From Pseudomonas nicosulfuronedens (GTDB taxonomy: Bacteria > Pseudomonadota > Gammaproteobacteria > Pseudomonadales > Pseudomonadaceae), in the NCBI RefSeq assembly GCF_005877905.1, contig NZ_SWDV01000018.1, positions 62,001 through 126,000 of the forward strand: a DNA stretch of 64,000 nt. The letters are read 5' to 3'. The notes under the pieces were generated by a model, which had not been told where the DNA came from, did not search any database, and saw nothing but the letters and a program-made list of their open reading frames with translations. The translations under genes were made by a program, and so were the position numbers. Shown piece after piece: positions 7,299 through 19,451 of this stretch. Each line of letters starts with the position of its first letter. Position 1 is the stretch's first letter.

Positions 7299-8705
7299 TC
7301 AGACGTGCAAGGCATGCCCCAGCGCGCGCAGCGCAGCTTCCTGCACCGCTTCGCCGAGGGTCGGGTGGGCGTGGATGGTGCCGGCGATGTCTTCCAGGCA
7401 GGCAGCCATTTCCAGCGACTGTACGAACGCCGTGGACAGCTCCGAGACAGCTTTGCCCACGGCCTGCCAGCCAAGGATCAGGTGGTTGTCCTTGCGGGCC
7501 ACCACACGGACGAATCCGTCACTGGATTCCAGGGTCATCGCACGGCCGTTGGCGGCAAACGGGAAGCTCGCGGTCAGCACTTCATGGCCGGTGGCCTGGG
7601 CCTGTTCCGGCGACAGCCCGACCACCACCACTTCCGGATCGGTGAAGCACACGGCTGGAATGGCCGTGGGGGTGAAGGCGCGACGCTTGCCGGCGATGAT
7701 CTCCGCGACCATCTCACCCTGGGCCATGGCGCGGTGGGCCAGCATCGGCTCGCCGGCGATGTCGCCGATCGCCCACACGTCACGCATGGAGGTGCGGCAC
7801 TGGTCGTCGATCTGCACGGCACGGCCGTTCATGTCCAGGCGCAGGGTGTCGAGGTTCCAGCCGGCGGTGTTGGGGTGGCGGCCGACCGCGACCAGCACCT
7901 GATCGGTTTCAATCACACGTTGCGAGCCGGCGCCGTCCTGCACGCGCAGGCCTTTGCCGTCCGGCTCCAGGCCCATCACGCTGTGGCCCAGGTACAGCTC
8001 GATGCCCAGCTTGCGCAGAGAATGGGCTACCGGCTTGGTCAGCTCCTCGTCATAGGTTGGCAGGATGCGTGGCTGCGCTTCCACCACTGTCACCTCCACG
8101 CCCAGCTTGCGGTACGCGGTGCCCAGTTCCAGGCCGATGTAGCCGCCACCAACCACTGCCAGGCGCTTGGGCAGCGTCTTCGGTGCCAAGGCTTCGGTGG
8201 AGGAGATGACATTGCCGCCCACCGGCAGGAACGCTAGCTCCACGGACTTCGAGCCGGCCGCCAGCAGCAGGTGTTCGGTGTGGATGTGCTGGGTGCCGCC
8301 TTCGGCGAGATCGACCTCGACGGTCTTGCCGTCGACGATCTTCGCCCAACCGTTGACCACGGTGACGCCGTGCTTCTTCAGCAGTGCGGCGACGCCGGTG
8401 GTCAGGCGGTCGACGATGCCGTCCTTCCATTCCACGGTGCGCTGGATGTCGATGCTCGGCGCCTGCACGCTGATGCCCAGCGGCGACTTGCCGGCGAACT
8501 CGCGGGCTTTCAGGTATTCCTCGGCGGCGTGGATCAGTGCCTTGGACGGGATGCAGCCAATGTTCAGGCAGGTGCCGCCCAGGGCAGCACCTTCCACCAG
8601 CACGGTGCGGATGCCCAGCTGGCCGGCGCGGATCGCCGCGACGTAGCCGCCGGGGCCGCCGCCGATCACCAGCAGGGTGGTTTCGAGAGTCTGGTTCTGC
8701 TTCAC
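7299..8705 (-). CDS. lpdV: Dihydrolipoyl dehydrogenase E3 of the branched-chain keto-acid complex
   Basis: The 468-residue flavoprotein reoxidises the lipoyl group of the E2 subunit with NAD. Seen in order: the FAD site [17 protein letters not shown], the redox disulfide GGTCLNIGC (Cys46, Cys51), the NAD-binding [12 protein letters not shown], and the C-terminal His447/Glu452 pair (HPTLGE). It resembles LpdV of P. putida closely in sequence and length. The start is GTG at 8705, 12 bp after the bkdB stop. As last gene of the operon it is followed by a strong terminator. Confidence 0.95.
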   Translation of the reverse strand: MKQNQTLETTLLVIGGGPGGYVAAIRAGQLGIRTVLVEGAALGGTCLNIGCIPSKALIHAAEEYLKAREFAGKSPLGISVQAPSIDIQRTVEWKDGIVDRLTTGVAALLKKHGVTVVNGWAKIVDGKTVEVDLAEGGTQHIHTEHLLLAAGSKSVELAFLPVGGNVISSTEALAPKTLPKRLAVVGGGYIGLELGTAYRKLGVEVTVVEAQPRILPTYDEELTKPVAHSLRKLGIELYLGHSVMGLEPDGKGLRVQDGAGSQRVIETDQVLVAVGRHPNTAGWNLDTLRLDMNGRAVQIDDQCRTSMRDVWAIGDIAGEPMLAHRAMAQGEMVAEIIAGKRRAFTPTAIPAVCFTDPEVVVVGLSPEQAQATGHEVLTASFPFAANGRAMTLESSDGFVRVVARKDNHLILGWQAVGKAVSELSTAFVQSLEMAACLEDIAGTIHAHPTLGEAVQEAALRALGHALHV

Positions 8706-8717
8706 GAGTCGGCTCCG

Positions 8718-10001
8718 TCAGTCGATGAACAGGGTGGCGGGATGTTCGAGCAGGGCTCGCACGGCCTGGATGAAGGCCGCGGCATCCATGCCGTCGACCA
8801 CCCGGTGATCGAAGGACGAGGACAGGTTCATCATCTTGCGCACGACGATCTGCCCGTTGATCACCATGGGGCGCTCGACCATGCGGTTGACCCCGACGAT
8901 GGCGACTTCCGGGTAATTGATCACCGGCGTGCTGACGATGCCGCCCAGGGCGCCGAGGCTGCTGAGGGTGATGGTCGAGCCGGACAGCTCCTCGCGGCTG
9001 GCCTTGCCGTGGCGGGCGGCCTCGGCGAGGCGTGCCACCTCCGCGGAGTTGCCCCACAGGTCGCGGGATTCGGCGTTGCGCAGCACCGGCACCATCAGGC
9101 CGTTGTCGCTCTGGGTGGCGACACCCAGGTGCACGGCACCGTAGCGGGTGATCACGTCGGCGTCGTCGTCATAGCGCGCATTGAGTTGCGGGAAGTCACG
9201 CAGGGCAACGACCATGGCGCGAGCGATGAAGGGCAGCAGGGTGAGCTTGCCGCGCGCTGCGCTGTGCTTGGCGTTGAGGTGGACGCGCAGGTCTTCCAGG
9301 TCGGTGACGTCGATTTCCTCGACGTAGCTGAAGTGCGGAATGCGCCGCTTGGCCTCGGCCATCTTCTGCGCGATCTTGCGGCGCAGGCCGATCACCGGGA
9401 TCTGGTGCTCATCGTGGCGTGCGGTGTAGCCCGAAGCGATGGTGGCGCCGCCATGCTCCAGGAAGTGTTCCAGGTCCTCGCGCAGGATGCGTCCGGCCGG
9501 GCCGCTGCCCTGGACGAACTGCAATTCAACGCCCAGGTCGCGGGCGCGTTGACGCACCGCCGGCGAGGCCAGTGGTTTCTCGCCCGGCGCGCGACGGGGA
9601 GCCGGCGACGGAGCGGGGCGTGCGGCCGGGGCGACTGGCTTGCTCTCCACGCGCGGTGCTGGCTTGGGCGCATCGACGACCGGGGCCGGCTTGGCTTCCG
9701 GCTGGGCCGGGGCTTCCTCTTGGGCCTTGGGTTGCGCGGCTTCCTTGTGGTTGCCGTGGCCTTCCACTTCCAGGCGGATCAGCTCGCCGCCTACGGCCAT
9801 CACCTGGCCCGGCACGCCGCCCAGGGCGATGATCTTGCCCGATACCGGCGAGGGGATTTCCACCGTGGCCTTGTCGGTCATGACTTCGGCGAGCAGTTGG
9901 TCCTCATGGACCTCGTCGCCGACCTGGACGTGCCACTCCACCAGCTCGACCTCGGCGATGCCTTCGCCGATGTCCGGCATCTTGATGACGTGAGTGCCCA
10001 T
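8718..10001 (-). CDS. bkdB: Lipoamide acyltransferase E2 of the branched-chain keto-acid dehydrogenase complex
   Basis: The 427-residue core subunit transfers the branched acyl group to CoA. The lipoyl domain (about 1-80) carries Lys44 in VMTDKATVEIPS. An Ala/Pro-rich linker (about 85-145) is followed by a peripheral-subunit-binding domain (about 148-186, starting ASPAVRQRARDLGV), a second linker, and a chloramphenicol-acetyltransferase-like catalytic domain ending with His399 and Asp403 in FDHRVVDGMD. One lipoyl domain is the normal arrangement in Pseudomonas. It abuts bkdA2 with no gap. Confidence 0.95.
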   Translation of the reverse strand: MGTHVIKMPDIGEGIAEVELVEWHVQVGDEVHEDQLLAEVMTDKATVEIPSPVSGKIIALGGVPGQVMAVGGELIRLEVEGHGNHKEAAQPKAQEEAPAQPEAKPAPVVDAPKPAPRVESKPVAPAARPAPSPAPRRAPGEKPLASPAVRQRARDLGVELQFVQGSGPAGRILREDLEHFLEHGGATIASGYTARHDEHQIPVIGLRRKIAQKMAEAKRRIPHFSYVEEIDVTDLEDLRVHLNAKHSAARGKLTLLPFIARAMVVALRDFPQLNARYDDDADVITRYGAVHLGVATQSDNGLMVPVLRNAESRDLWGNSAEVARLAEAARHGKASREELSGSTITLSSLGALGGIVSTPVINYPEVAIVGVNRMVERPMVINGQIVVRKMMNLSSSFDHRVVDGMDAAAFIQAVRALLEHPATLFID

Positions 10002-12555
<2,554 letters not shown>

Positions 12556-13017
12556 ATGGCTGATCTCGACCGCACCGACCTGAAAATCCTCCGCGCCCTG
12601 GCCGACGATGGCCGCCTCTCGTGGCGCGATCTGGCGCAGAACATCGGCCTGTCGCTGACCCCGACCTTGCGCCGGGTACGCCGCCTGGAAGAGGAACACT
12701 ACATCCAGGGGTATTTCGCCCGGCTCGACGAGGAGCGCCTTTCCGGTGGCATGAGCGTGTTCGTCTCGGTGTCCCTGGAGAAGCAGACCGGCGACTACCT
12801 CGCCCGGTTCGAAGAACGCATCGTCCAGGCGCCGCAGGTGATGAGTTGCTTCCAGATGACCGGCGACGCCGACTACATGCTGCGGGTGGTGGTGAAGGAC
12901 CTGTCGGCGTACCAGCTGTTCCTCACCAACACCCTGACGCAGATTCCCGGCGTGGCAGGGATCAAGTCGGCGTTCGCCCTGAAGTCGGTGATGCTGCGCT
13001 CGGCGCCACCGATCTGA
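12556..13017 (+). CDS. bkdR: Lrp/AsnC-family activator of the bkd operon
   Basis: A 153-residue Lrp-family regulator. The N-terminal winged helix-turn-helix (LDRTDLKILRALADDGRLSW, then DLAQNIGLSLTPTLRRVRRL) spans about residues 3-60. The C-terminal RAM ligand-binding domain runs from about 65 to 145. In P. putida the orthologue senses branched-chain amino acids and activates the bkd operon. The divergent placement from bkdA1 supports the same role. The ribosome-binding site is weak, as reported for some autoregulated Lrp genes. Confidence 0.93.
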   Translation: MADLDRTDLKILRALADDGRLSWRDLAQNIGLSLTPTLRRVRRLEEEHYIQGYFARLDEERLSGGMSVFVSVSLEKQTGDYLARFEERIVQAPQVMSCFQMTGDADYMLRVVVKDLSAYQLFLTNTLTQIPGVAGIKSAFALKSVMLRSAPPI

Positions 13018-13031
13018 GAGACGAGTGCTGT

Positions 13032-13213
13032 GTAGGAGCGAGCTTGCTCGCGAACCTGCGGCTCGGTGTGGCGCCGACCCGATCGCGGATGAATCCGCTC
13101 CTACAGCAGCCGGCCCGTCCCGCCCAGGCGTAGGAGCGGACTTCGTCCGCGATGGCTTACCGCAGGCACTGAAACATCGGCAGAGTGCGGTTCGCGAGCA
13201 AGCTCGCTCCTAC
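13032..13213. repeat. Cluster of four REP-like palindromes
   Basis: Four units fill the gap between bkdR and the convergent regulator gene: 13032-13055 (plus, AGCGAGCTTGCTCGC type), 13082-13104 (minus, CGGATGAATCCG type), 13130-13151 (plus, CGGACTTCGTCCG type) and 13189-13213 (minus, first type). Two sequence subtypes are thus mixed: outer GCGAGC units enclose inner GCGGA units. Confidence 0.8.
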
Positions 13214-13223
13214 AAAAAACAGA

Positions 13224-14186
13224 TCAACCGTCGCGGCGGAATTGCTCCCGATACTGCGTCGGCGTCACCCCAAGGCGTTGGGTGAACACCAGCCGCATGC
13301 GTGCCGCGCTACCGAAGCCGCAGCGCCAGGCGACCACTTTCAAGGCGAGATCACCGCCTTCGAGCAGCCCTCGCGCGGCGTCGATGCGGGCGCGCTGGAC
13401 GAACTCGGCCGGCGTTACGCCCGCCTCGCGGACAAACACACGGGCGAAGCTGCGCGGGCTCATCGCCACCTCGGTGGCCAGTTGCGGCACGCCCAGCGGC
13501 TGGTCGAGGTTCTCCTGCACATAGCGCTGGATGCGCGCCACCGGCGAGCCTTCATCGGCCGGCGCCTGCAGGAAGGGGCTGAACTGCGATTGCCCGCCCT
13601 GACGCTGTGCCACCACCAGCAGCCGTTTCGCGACCGACAGCGCCACCGCTGCGCCGTGGTCCTCGGCGACCAAGGCCAACGCCAGGTCGATGCCGGCGGT
13701 CACGCCCGCCGACGTCACCAGCGCTCCATCGCGGACATGGATGCGATCCGGCTCGACCTGTGCCTGCGGGAACAATTCCGCCAACCGACGCGCATCGCTC
13801 CAGTGGGTGGTCACGCGCTTGCCGTCGAGCAGTCCGGCATGTCCGAGCAGGAAGGCACCGGTGCAGATCGAGCCGTAGCGCGGCGCCAGGGCGCAAGCGC
13901 TGCGCAACCAGTCGAGCAGCTCGGATGCAGGCGACTCTTCCGGCAAGGTCGGCCCACCCGGCACCAGCAGGATATCGGCGGCGCTGTGGCCCTGTTCGAG
14001 GTTGAAATCGGCACCGAGCAGCTGCCCGTTGGATGCGCGCAAAGGCAACGGTGGCGCAGCGAGGGTAATTACCTGGTAACCCTGGCCGGCGGGCACGAAG
14101 GCATTGGCCTCGGCGAACACGTCCAGCGGCCCGGAAACATCCAGCGCCTGCACGCCGGGGAACAGCAGCATGGCTACGCGTTTCAT
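13224..14186 (-). CDS. GlxA-type regulator: DJ-1/PfpI domain plus AraC helix-turn-helix
   Basis: A 320-residue regulator. Residues 1 to about 170 form a class I glutamine-amidotransferase-like domain (KRVAMLLFPGVQALDVSGPL, then GSICTGAFLLGHAGLLDG with the nucleophile-elbow Cys, then THW). Residues about 210-318 carry two AraC helix-turn-helix motifs (PLGVPQLATEVAMSPRSFAR and LKVVAWRCGFGSAARMRLVF). GlxA-type regulators often control catabolism of carnitine, glycine betaine, arginine or similar nitrogen compounds, but nothing next to this gene names its target. The ATG at 14186 is chosen because GAGAGG precedes it. Confidence 0.88.
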   Translation of the reverse strand: MKRVAMLLFPGVQALDVSGPLDVFAEANAFVPAGQGYQVITLAAPPLPLRASNGQLLGADFNLEQGHSAADILLVPGGPTLPEESPASELLDWLRSACALAPRYGSICTGAFLLGHAGLLDGKRVTTHWSDARRLAELFPQAQVEPDRIHVRDGALVTSAGVTAGIDLALALVAEDHGAAVALSVAKRLLVVAQRQGGQSQFSPFLQAPADEGSPVARIQRYVQENLDQPLGVPQLATEVAMSPRSFARVFVREAGVTPAEFVQRARIDAARGLLEGGDLALKVVAWRCGFGSAARMRLVFTQRLGVTPTQYREQFRRDG

Positions 14187-14446
14187 GGCCCCTCTCGATC
14201 TGACAGAAGGCATCCATTCTTGCGGTGGAGTGGTCTGGCTGCAAACGCTTTAAGAGTGCGAATGCAGCCAATCAGCTGACAGTGCGCGTGACAATAGTCG
14301 CCGTAGCGTCGATGAACAGAGCGATTGTTACGGGATCAGTAGAAATGCATTGTCGAAGTCGCGCTGTGTAGGAACGGTCCCATCGGCTAAATTCATGGCA
14401 GTGGGCCACGATCGACGCGACCCGCGTGATCCCTGAGGTTCCTGCC

Positions 14447-14689
14447 ATGAAATCCCGCCTTTGCGCACTCTTCGCCATTCCCGCCTTGCTGCTGTCCTTC
14501 AGCGCTTTCGCCGACAACGCAGCCGTGTACCACTACGGCATGCCGCTGGACGTGGCCAAGGTGCTGAGCATCTCCCAACCCAACGAACGCTGCGAAGTCA
14601 GCCAGGCCACCATGGTCTACCTGGACTCCCAGGGCCAGCAGCACACCGTCAAGTACCTGCGCCAGACCCCGCGCTGCAGCGACATCTGA
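14447..14689 (+). CDS. Small secreted DUF2790-type protein
   Basis: An 80-residue protein with a clear signal peptide (MKSRLCALFAIPALLLSFSAFA) and a short mature domain that carries the DUF2790 pattern: YHYGMPLDVAKVLSI near the start, then CEVSQATMVYLDSQGQ and a final Cys. Pseudomonads encode several of these small periplasmic proteins; their function is unknown, and some are induced by metal stress. The mature part has two Cys (in NERCEVS and TPRCSD) that could form a disulfide. GAGG precedes the ATG. Its stop lies 1 bp from the stop of the convergent chemoreceptor gene. Confidence 0.8.
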   Translation: MKSRLCALFAIPALLLSFSAFADNAAVYHYGMPLDVAKVLSISQPNERCEVSQATMVYLDSQGQQHTVKYLRQTPRCSDI

Positions 14690-14690
14690 T

Positions 14691-16814
14691 TCAGGCGCGG
14701 AACTGCTCCACCAATCCCTGCTGCCGGCTGGCCAGGTCGTTCAGTGAGCGACTGGCGCTGGCGGCTTGCTGCGCCTGATCGGAAATGGTCTGGGTGACGT
14801 CGCGGATGCCGGCGATGTTGCGATTGATCTCCTCGGCGACGCTGCTCTGTTCCTCTGCCGCGCTGGCGATCTGCAGGTTCATCTCGCTGATCAGGTTCAC
14901 CGCCTCGCCGATCCGGCGCAGGGCGTCGATGGCCTGGCGCGCCTGATCGACGTTGCCCTGGGCCTGGGCGAAGCTGCCCTGCATCGCGCTGGTCACTGAG
15001 TGGCCGCGAGCCTGCAGGTTCTCGATCACCTGGCGAATCTCCTCCACGGACTCCTGGGTGCGCCGGGCCAGCCCGCGTACTTCGTCCGCCACGACGGCGA
15101 AACCGCGGCCGGCATCGCCAGCGCGCGCCGCTTCGATGGCGGCGTTGAGCGCCAGCAGGTTGGTCTGCGCGGCGATGCCACAAATGACTTCGAGGATGGA
15201 GCCGATCTGCTCGTTGCTCGCCGCCAGTTGCTGCAACTCAGCCATTGCCTGGTTCATCCCGGTCGCCAGCAGGTCGATGCCGCTGTTGGTGGCGTCGAGG
15301 GTGCGGAAGCCATCGTCACAGGCCTGTTCCGCCGTACGCGCGGCTTCTGCGGCGCGCGCGGCACTGCGCGCCGAATCCTGGGCGGTGGCGGACATCTCCT
15401 GGAGCGCCGTGGCGACCATGTCGATCTCGCGGAACTGCTGCTGCATGCCGTCGCTGGTCTGCCGGGCGATCTGTGCCGAGCGATCAGCGGTGGAGTGCGC
15501 CTCGCGGGTCGCCGATTGCACGGCGGCGATGCTCGGTTGCAGCTTGTCGAGGAAGCGGTTGAAGGCGGTGGCCAGGCGGCCCAGTTCGTCGCGGCGCGGG
15601 TAGTCGAGCCGGCGGGTGAGGTCGCCTTCGCCATCGGCGATGTCCTCGAGCATGCGCGCCAGGCGCAGGATCGGCCGGCTGATGCCCAGTGCGGTCAGTG
15701 CCACCAGCAGCATGCCGAGCAGCCCGGCGGCGATGCCGACGCCAGTCTCCAGTGCGGTACTTTTCCAGCGCAGATCATCCAGCGTGCCCTTTAGACGTTC
15801 CGCCGGGGCGAGCATCACCGCGCGCGGCACACTGAGCAGGATGCCCCAGGGGGCGGCGTCCGGCACCGGCGCCAGGCTGTGCAGCACGCTGATGGATTCG
15901 CCGTCGTCGCTGGACTGCGAGCGCCCGGCGGCGATCTCGGCGAGGAGGGCCTTGTCGTCGAACCTCTGCCCCAGTTTCGAGGCATCGCCGCTGTCGCTGG
16001 CAACCAGGCCGTTGGGGCTGAGGATGCGGATGCGGCCCTGACCGTCGAACAGGCTGCGGCTGCCCTCTGCGCTGCTTTGCTGAAGCGCCGCCAGATCGAT
16101 GTCGAAGCCCACGGCGGCGATTGCCTTGCCGTTCTCCAGCAGCGGCAGGGTGACGCTGGTGACCAGCCGGCGCTGGCCTGAGGCGTCGTCGAAGTAGGGA
16201 TCGAGCACGCAGGGGCGGGCGTGCCCGGTGGAGCAGGTGAAGAAGGCGTTGTAGGGCTGACCACTGGGGCCGGGCGTGGTGTCGCCGAGCACTTGCTCGG
16301 TGCCGATCACCCGCTGGGTCTCCTTGCCGTTCTGCAGCAGGTAGAGGGCGAAGCGGCCAGTTTCATTGCTGCCCAGGTCTTCGCGGGCAGTGAACTGGCC
16401 GTCGGCGGCATCCAGCGCATCGGGCTGGAACACCAGGAACAGGCCGAGCAGCTCCGGGTGGGCGCCGAGGGTATCGGCCATCGAGTGATTGAGCGCGGTG
16501 CGCAGCGCAGTGGGGTCGAGGACGCCCTGGCGCTGTTGTGCGCGCAGGGTCTGCACCGTGCGCAGCAGTCCTTCACCGAGCAGCAGGTTGTTCTGCAGGC
16601 GCTCGCGGATCAGCAGGGCCTGCACCTGGCCCTGGGTTTCCAGGTTGTGCTGCGCGGCAACGGCGAAGAGTTCGCCGCTGTCGTGCTGGATGGTACGGCT
16701 GTCCTGCCGCGCCTGGTACAGCGAAAGGCCGATCAGGACGCTGGAGACCAGCAGCAGGCAGAGGCCCGCCAGCCAGGTGATGCGGCCCTGGATCGAAGTC
16801 AGGAGGCTGGGCAT
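14691..16814 (-). CDS. Methyl-accepting chemotaxis protein with a dCache-like periplasmic sensor
   Basis: A 707-residue chemoreceptor. It has an N-terminal membrane segment (about 12-32), a large periplasmic region (about 33-365) consistent with a double-Cache fold ([20 protein letters not shown], then AAVGFDIDL), a second membrane segment (about 366-388, ending in GISRPILRL), a HAMP domain (about 385-440) and a long cytoplasmic signalling hairpin. The invariant tip [20 protein letters not shown] is present. I do not see the R-x-W-Y signature of amino-acid-binding dCache sensors. The gene follows the porin gene by 32 bp and is probably cotranscribed with it. The ATG at 16814 has AAGAAGAG upstream. 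Confidence 0.9.
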   Translation of the reverse strand: MPSLLTSIQGRITWLAGLCLLLVSSVLIGLSLYQARQDSRTIQHDSGELFAVAAQHNLETQGQVQALLIRERLQNNLLLGEGLLRTVQTLRAQQRQGVLDPTALRTALNHSMADTLGAHPELLGLFLVFQPDALDAADGQFTAREDLGSNETGRFALYLLQNGKETQRVIGTEQVLGDTTPGPSGQPYNAFFTCSTGHARPCVLDPYFDDASGQRRLVTSVTLPLLENGKAIAAVGFDIDLAALQQSSAEGSRSLFDGQGRIRILSPNGLVASDSGDASKLGQRFDDKALLAEIAAGRSQSSDDGESISVLHSLAPVPDAAPWGILLSVPRAVMLAPAERLKGTLDDLRWKSTALETGVGIAAGLLGMLLVALTALGISRPILRLARMLEDIADGEGDLTRRLDYPRRDELGRLATAFNRFLDKLQPSIAAVQSATREAHSTADRSAQIARQTSDGMQQQFREIDMVATALQEMSATAQDSARSAARAAEAARTAEQACDDGFRTLDATNSGIDLLATGMNQAMAELQQLAASNEQIGSILEVICGIAAQTNLLALNAAIEAARAGDAGRGFAVVADEVRGLARRTQESVEEIRQVIENLQARGHSVTSAMQGSFAQAQGNVDQARQAIDALRRIGEAVNLISEMNLQIASAAEEQSSVAEEINRNIAGIRDVTQTISDQAQQAASASRSLNDLASRQQGLVEQFRA

Positions 16815-16846
16815 GGCGGGCTCTTCTTTCTGCTGGGTGAGGGGGC

Positions 16847-18184
16847 TTAGAAGGTGGTGGAGAACATCAGCTGGCTGTACAGGTTGCTGTTGTCGTTGCC
16901 GATCTGGGTGCCGCCTTCGGCCGCGCTCTTCTTCGGCTGGTACAGGCCCACCAGCGGGATGATCATCAGGTGCTCGTTGATCGCCCATTCGGCGTAGAGG
17001 TCCAGCTCGCGGCCGTCGGTGTTGCCCAGGTCGGTGTCCAGGGTGTGGAAGTCGAAGTACTGCGCGCCGATGGAAAGGTTCTCCAGCGGGGTGACCTTGG
17101 CGCCGACGTTGTGCACGCGGGTATTGCTGTTGAACGGACCGGAGTAGTTGCCCGCCACTTCGCCCTGGAACCAGGTCCCGAAGCCACGGCTGAAGCCGTA
17201 GAAGAGCGTGTCGTAGCCTTCGGAGAAGCGGCTGAAGCGGTAGCTGACGTAGGGTTTCCAGGCGATGTCGGAGAAGGTCCAACCGGCTTCGAGGTACCAG
17301 GCGTTCTCGCTGTCGTCGCTGTACTGGGCATTGTCCTTGTCCTGCCAGGCGTATTCGCCGGAGAGGAACAGGTTTTCCACGCCGGCGTTGCCAGTGCCGC
17401 GCAGGCTGTAGGTCTTCATGTCCTTGCGGTCGAGCTGGATGGGCGAGGCGTAGCGCTCGTCAACGTCGGTGACGTCGATGTAGGTCAGGCCGAAGGTGGC
17501 TTCTGGGGCGACGTGCTCGAGGGTGGTAACGTACAGCTCGGAGTTGGCCTGGGCGCGGTTGTCCGACTTCAGGCGCATCAGGTCGCCGCGCCAGCCTTCC
17601 TTGCCGCCGATGCGCAGCACGGCGGTCTCGTCGAAAGCGCGGCGGCCGGCGAGGTAATAGGCACCGCCACGGTTGTATTCACCGTCGGCCAGGCCCTTGC
17701 CCATGTTCAGCGCGTCGCCGTCGATCAGGAAGCCGTCGCCGACCACGACGTTCTGGCGGCCGGCGGAGAGGTCGATGCCGTCCTCACCCAGCATCGGGAA
17801 CAGGTTGCCCGAGCGCCAGCCGGCGTAGGCGTCCTCGATCTTGGTGGTGCGTTCGGAGCCGTCGGTGAAGCCGGCGGCGTCGCCGTCGCCCCAGGTGCCG
17901 GAACTGATCAGGTTGAAGGCACCGTAGGCGGTACCCGCACCGCCCAGCTTCTGGTCGCCGCTCAGGCCGTACTTGATGAAACCTTCCTGCCAGGAGGACG
18001 AGCCTTCATCCAGCGTGCCAGTCATGTTGTAGCGCTCCTGGCTGTGGAACAGCCCGAAGGTCGCCGAGAGATCGGCGTTCAGGTGCGTGTCGTCGGTGGC
18101 GTACAGCTCGTAGGCGCTGGCGGAGCTGGCCCCGGCGATGAGCAGGGCGAGCAGGGTGGGGCGCAGCACGGCGGCGTGGGTCAT
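16847..18184 (-). CDS. Outer-membrane beta-barrel porin, alginate-export-family-like
   Basis: A 445-residue protein with a signal peptide ([20 protein letters not shown]). The mature part consists of alternating amphipathic strands and ends in Phe (SQLMFSTTF), the usual outer-membrane insertion signal. Segments such as [20 protein letters not shown] and [20 protein letters not shown] resemble porins assigned to the alginate-export domain family, which in many pseudomonads act as general or substrate-specific channels with no link to alginate. No alginate genes are nearby. It precedes the chemoreceptor gene and lies downstream of the AraC/kinase/lyase/permease genes on the same strand. The substrate is not known. 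Confidence 0.7.
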   Translation of the reverse strand: MTHAAVLRPTLLALLIAGASSASAYELYATDDTHLNADLSATFGLFHSQERYNMTGTLDEGSSSWQEGFIKYGLSGDQKLGGAGTAYGAFNLISSGTWGDGDAAGFTDGSERTTKIEDAYAGWRSGNLFPMLGEDGIDLSAGRQNVVVGDGFLIDGDALNMGKGLADGEYNRGGAYYLAGRRAFDETAVLRIGGKEGWRGDLMRLKSDNRAQANSELYVTTLEHVAPEATFGLTYIDVTDVDERYASPIQLDRKDMKTYSLRGTGNAGVENLFLSGEYAWQDKDNAQYSDDSENAWYLEAGWTFSDIAWKPYVSYRFSRFSEGYDTLFYGFSRGFGTWFQGEVAGNYSGPFNSNTRVHNVGAKVTPLENLSIGAQYFDFHTLDTDLGNTDGRELDLYAEWAINEHLMIIPLVGLYQPKKSAAEGGTQIGNDNSNLYSQLMFSTTF

Positions 18185-18320
18185 GGCGAAGGCATCCGTT
18201 GTTCTTGTCGGTTGGAGGGGATGGGTCTTCTGCCGATGCTAAGTAAGGGCTGGCGTTGTGCCGTTGCGTGTGTCTGCCAAGTGATTGGGTGTGGTTGCCA
18301 GATCCGGTGGTGTGCCTTTT

Positions 18321-18398
18321 GTAGGAGCGAGCTTGCTCGCGAACCCGCTTGACGCGGGAACTGCCGGTGGATCTGTTCGCGAGCAAGCTTGCTCCTAC
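18321..18398. repeat. REP-like inverted pair
   Basis: A plus unit (18321-18344) and a minus unit (18375-18398) of the AGCGAGCTTGCTCGC type face each other between the porin start and the AraC stop. Confidence 0.85.
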
Positions 18399-18411
18399 GA
18401 AGAGCAGAAGC

Positions 18412-19359
18412 TCAGCGCATGCGCGAGAGCAGCGACGGCTGCTCCGCATACAACCGCTTGTACAAGGCCGAGAAATGGCTGGAACTGGCGAAGCCCAGGT
18501 CCAGCGCCAGGCTGGTGATGCTCTGCTGCGGCTCCTGCTTGAGCCGGCGGCGCGCCTCGGCCAGGCGCAGGCTGAGAAAGAACTGCTGCGGCGTGCTCTG
18601 GCAGATCTGCCGGAAGCAGTACTGCAGGGTGCGCTGGCTGGTGTTCAGGCTCTGGCTCAGTTCCAGCAACGACAGTGGCTCGGAAAGGTCCGCCTGCATG
18701 CGCTCGATGGCTGCCAGCACCAGCCGGCGATGCTGCTGCAATGAGCGTGGCGCGCCCTCGCGGTCAGTGCCGGGAAGGATTTCCTCCAGCGCCTGCAGCA
18801 CGTGGCTCAGCACCAGGGCGACGGCGTGCCCGGCCTGTTGCGGATCGTCCACCCGCCACGGTTCGGCCTCGAAGACGGCGAGGGCGCCACAGAGACTGCG
18901 GCGCAGATCGCCGGCCCCCGTCGGTGAAAGTTGCAGGCGCCGTTGCTGCAGCGCGCGCTCGAACAACTCGCGCTCTTCGGTGCCGAGCAGGCGTTCCAGC
19001 TGCGGCTGGCTGAAGGTCAGGCCGAGCATGTGGATTTCCCCGGCGGCGCAGATTTCCAGCTCGCGGCCGCCTTCGAGCACCAGCAGGGTGTCGTCATGCA
19101 GGGACTGGCCGTTGAAGCGCGAATCGGCACTGGCACGCAGGGGAATACCGATCACCAGGTGTCCGGCCGGTGGCGCCATGTTCTCGTGCAGGTGCAGGTT
19201 GGAGTGTTCGTAGATCAGCGAGGCACCGGGCAGCTGCACATGCAGCAGCTCCGCCTGCAGGCGGCCATGGCCGAGCTGGGTGTAGTCCTGGCTCCAGCCG
19301 GCGAGGGCGCAGGCCAGTTCATCGGAGTCGGTTGCCTGGTGGCGGGCTATGCCGGTCAT
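18412..19359 (-). CDS. AraC-family regulator, probable regulator of the adjacent amino-alcohol genes
   Basis: A 315-residue regulator with an N-terminal sensory region (about 1-200) and a C-terminal AraC domain (about 212-315). The two helix-turn-helix units read SLLELSQSLNTSQRTLQYCF and ITSLALDLGFASSSHFSALY. The N-terminal half, with PAGHLVIGIPLRASADSRFN and LEGGRELEICAAGEIHMLGL, resembles EutR-like and related amine-catabolism regulators. It lies 92 bp behind the kinase gene on the same strand, separated from it by a strong 13-bp hairpin. A role as regulator of the permease-lyase-kinase operon is inferred from position. Confidence 0.85.
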   Translation of the reverse strand: MTGIARHQATDSDELACALAGWSQDYTQLGHGRLQAELLHVQLPGASLIYEHSNLHLHENMAPPAGHLVIGIPLRASADSRFNGQSLHDDTLLVLEGGRELEICAAGEIHMLGLTFSQPQLERLLGTEERELFERALQQRRLQLSPTGAGDLRRSLCGALAVFEAEPWRVDDPQQAGHAVALVLSHVLQALEEILPGTDREGAPRSLQQHRRLVLAAIERMQADLSEPLSLLELSQSLNTSQRTLQYCFRQICQSTPQQFFLSLRLAEARRRLKQEPQQSITSLALDLGFASSSHFSALYKRLYAEQPSLLSRMR

Positions 19360-19398
19360 GGCGGTTCACCTCGGTGGTGCGCCGAGTATCGGTCAGTG

Positions 19399-19428
19399 CT
19401 GGCGTGCAGGCTTGTGCCTGCACGCCAG
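19399..19428 (-). terminator. Perfect 13-bp hairpin between the kinase and AraC genes
   Basis: CTGGCGTGCAGGC (19399-19411) and GCCTGCACGCCAG (19416-19428) are perfectly complementary with a TTGT loop. No T-run follows on the minus strand, so it may be an attenuating or RNA-stabilising hairpin rather than a full terminator. Confidence 0.5.
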
Positions 19429-19451
19429 GGTGTTGCGGCGCTCTGCCAGTT

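Noticed and set aside
13032-13213. Closely spaced repeats resembling a CRISPR array
   Set aside because: The units alternate in orientation, are of two subtypes and have unequal spacing, and no cas genes are nearby. They are REP-type palindromes.
16815-17282. An N-terminal extension of the chemoreceptor frame
   Set aside because: The frame stays open upstream of 16814 but overlaps the porin gene, has low-complexity content, and lacks the signal-anchor that begins at residue 12 of the shorter form.
16847-18184. AlgE alginate exporter
   Set aside because: The barrel resembles the alginate-export family, but no alginate biosynthesis genes are nearby and the family is widely used for other substrates.
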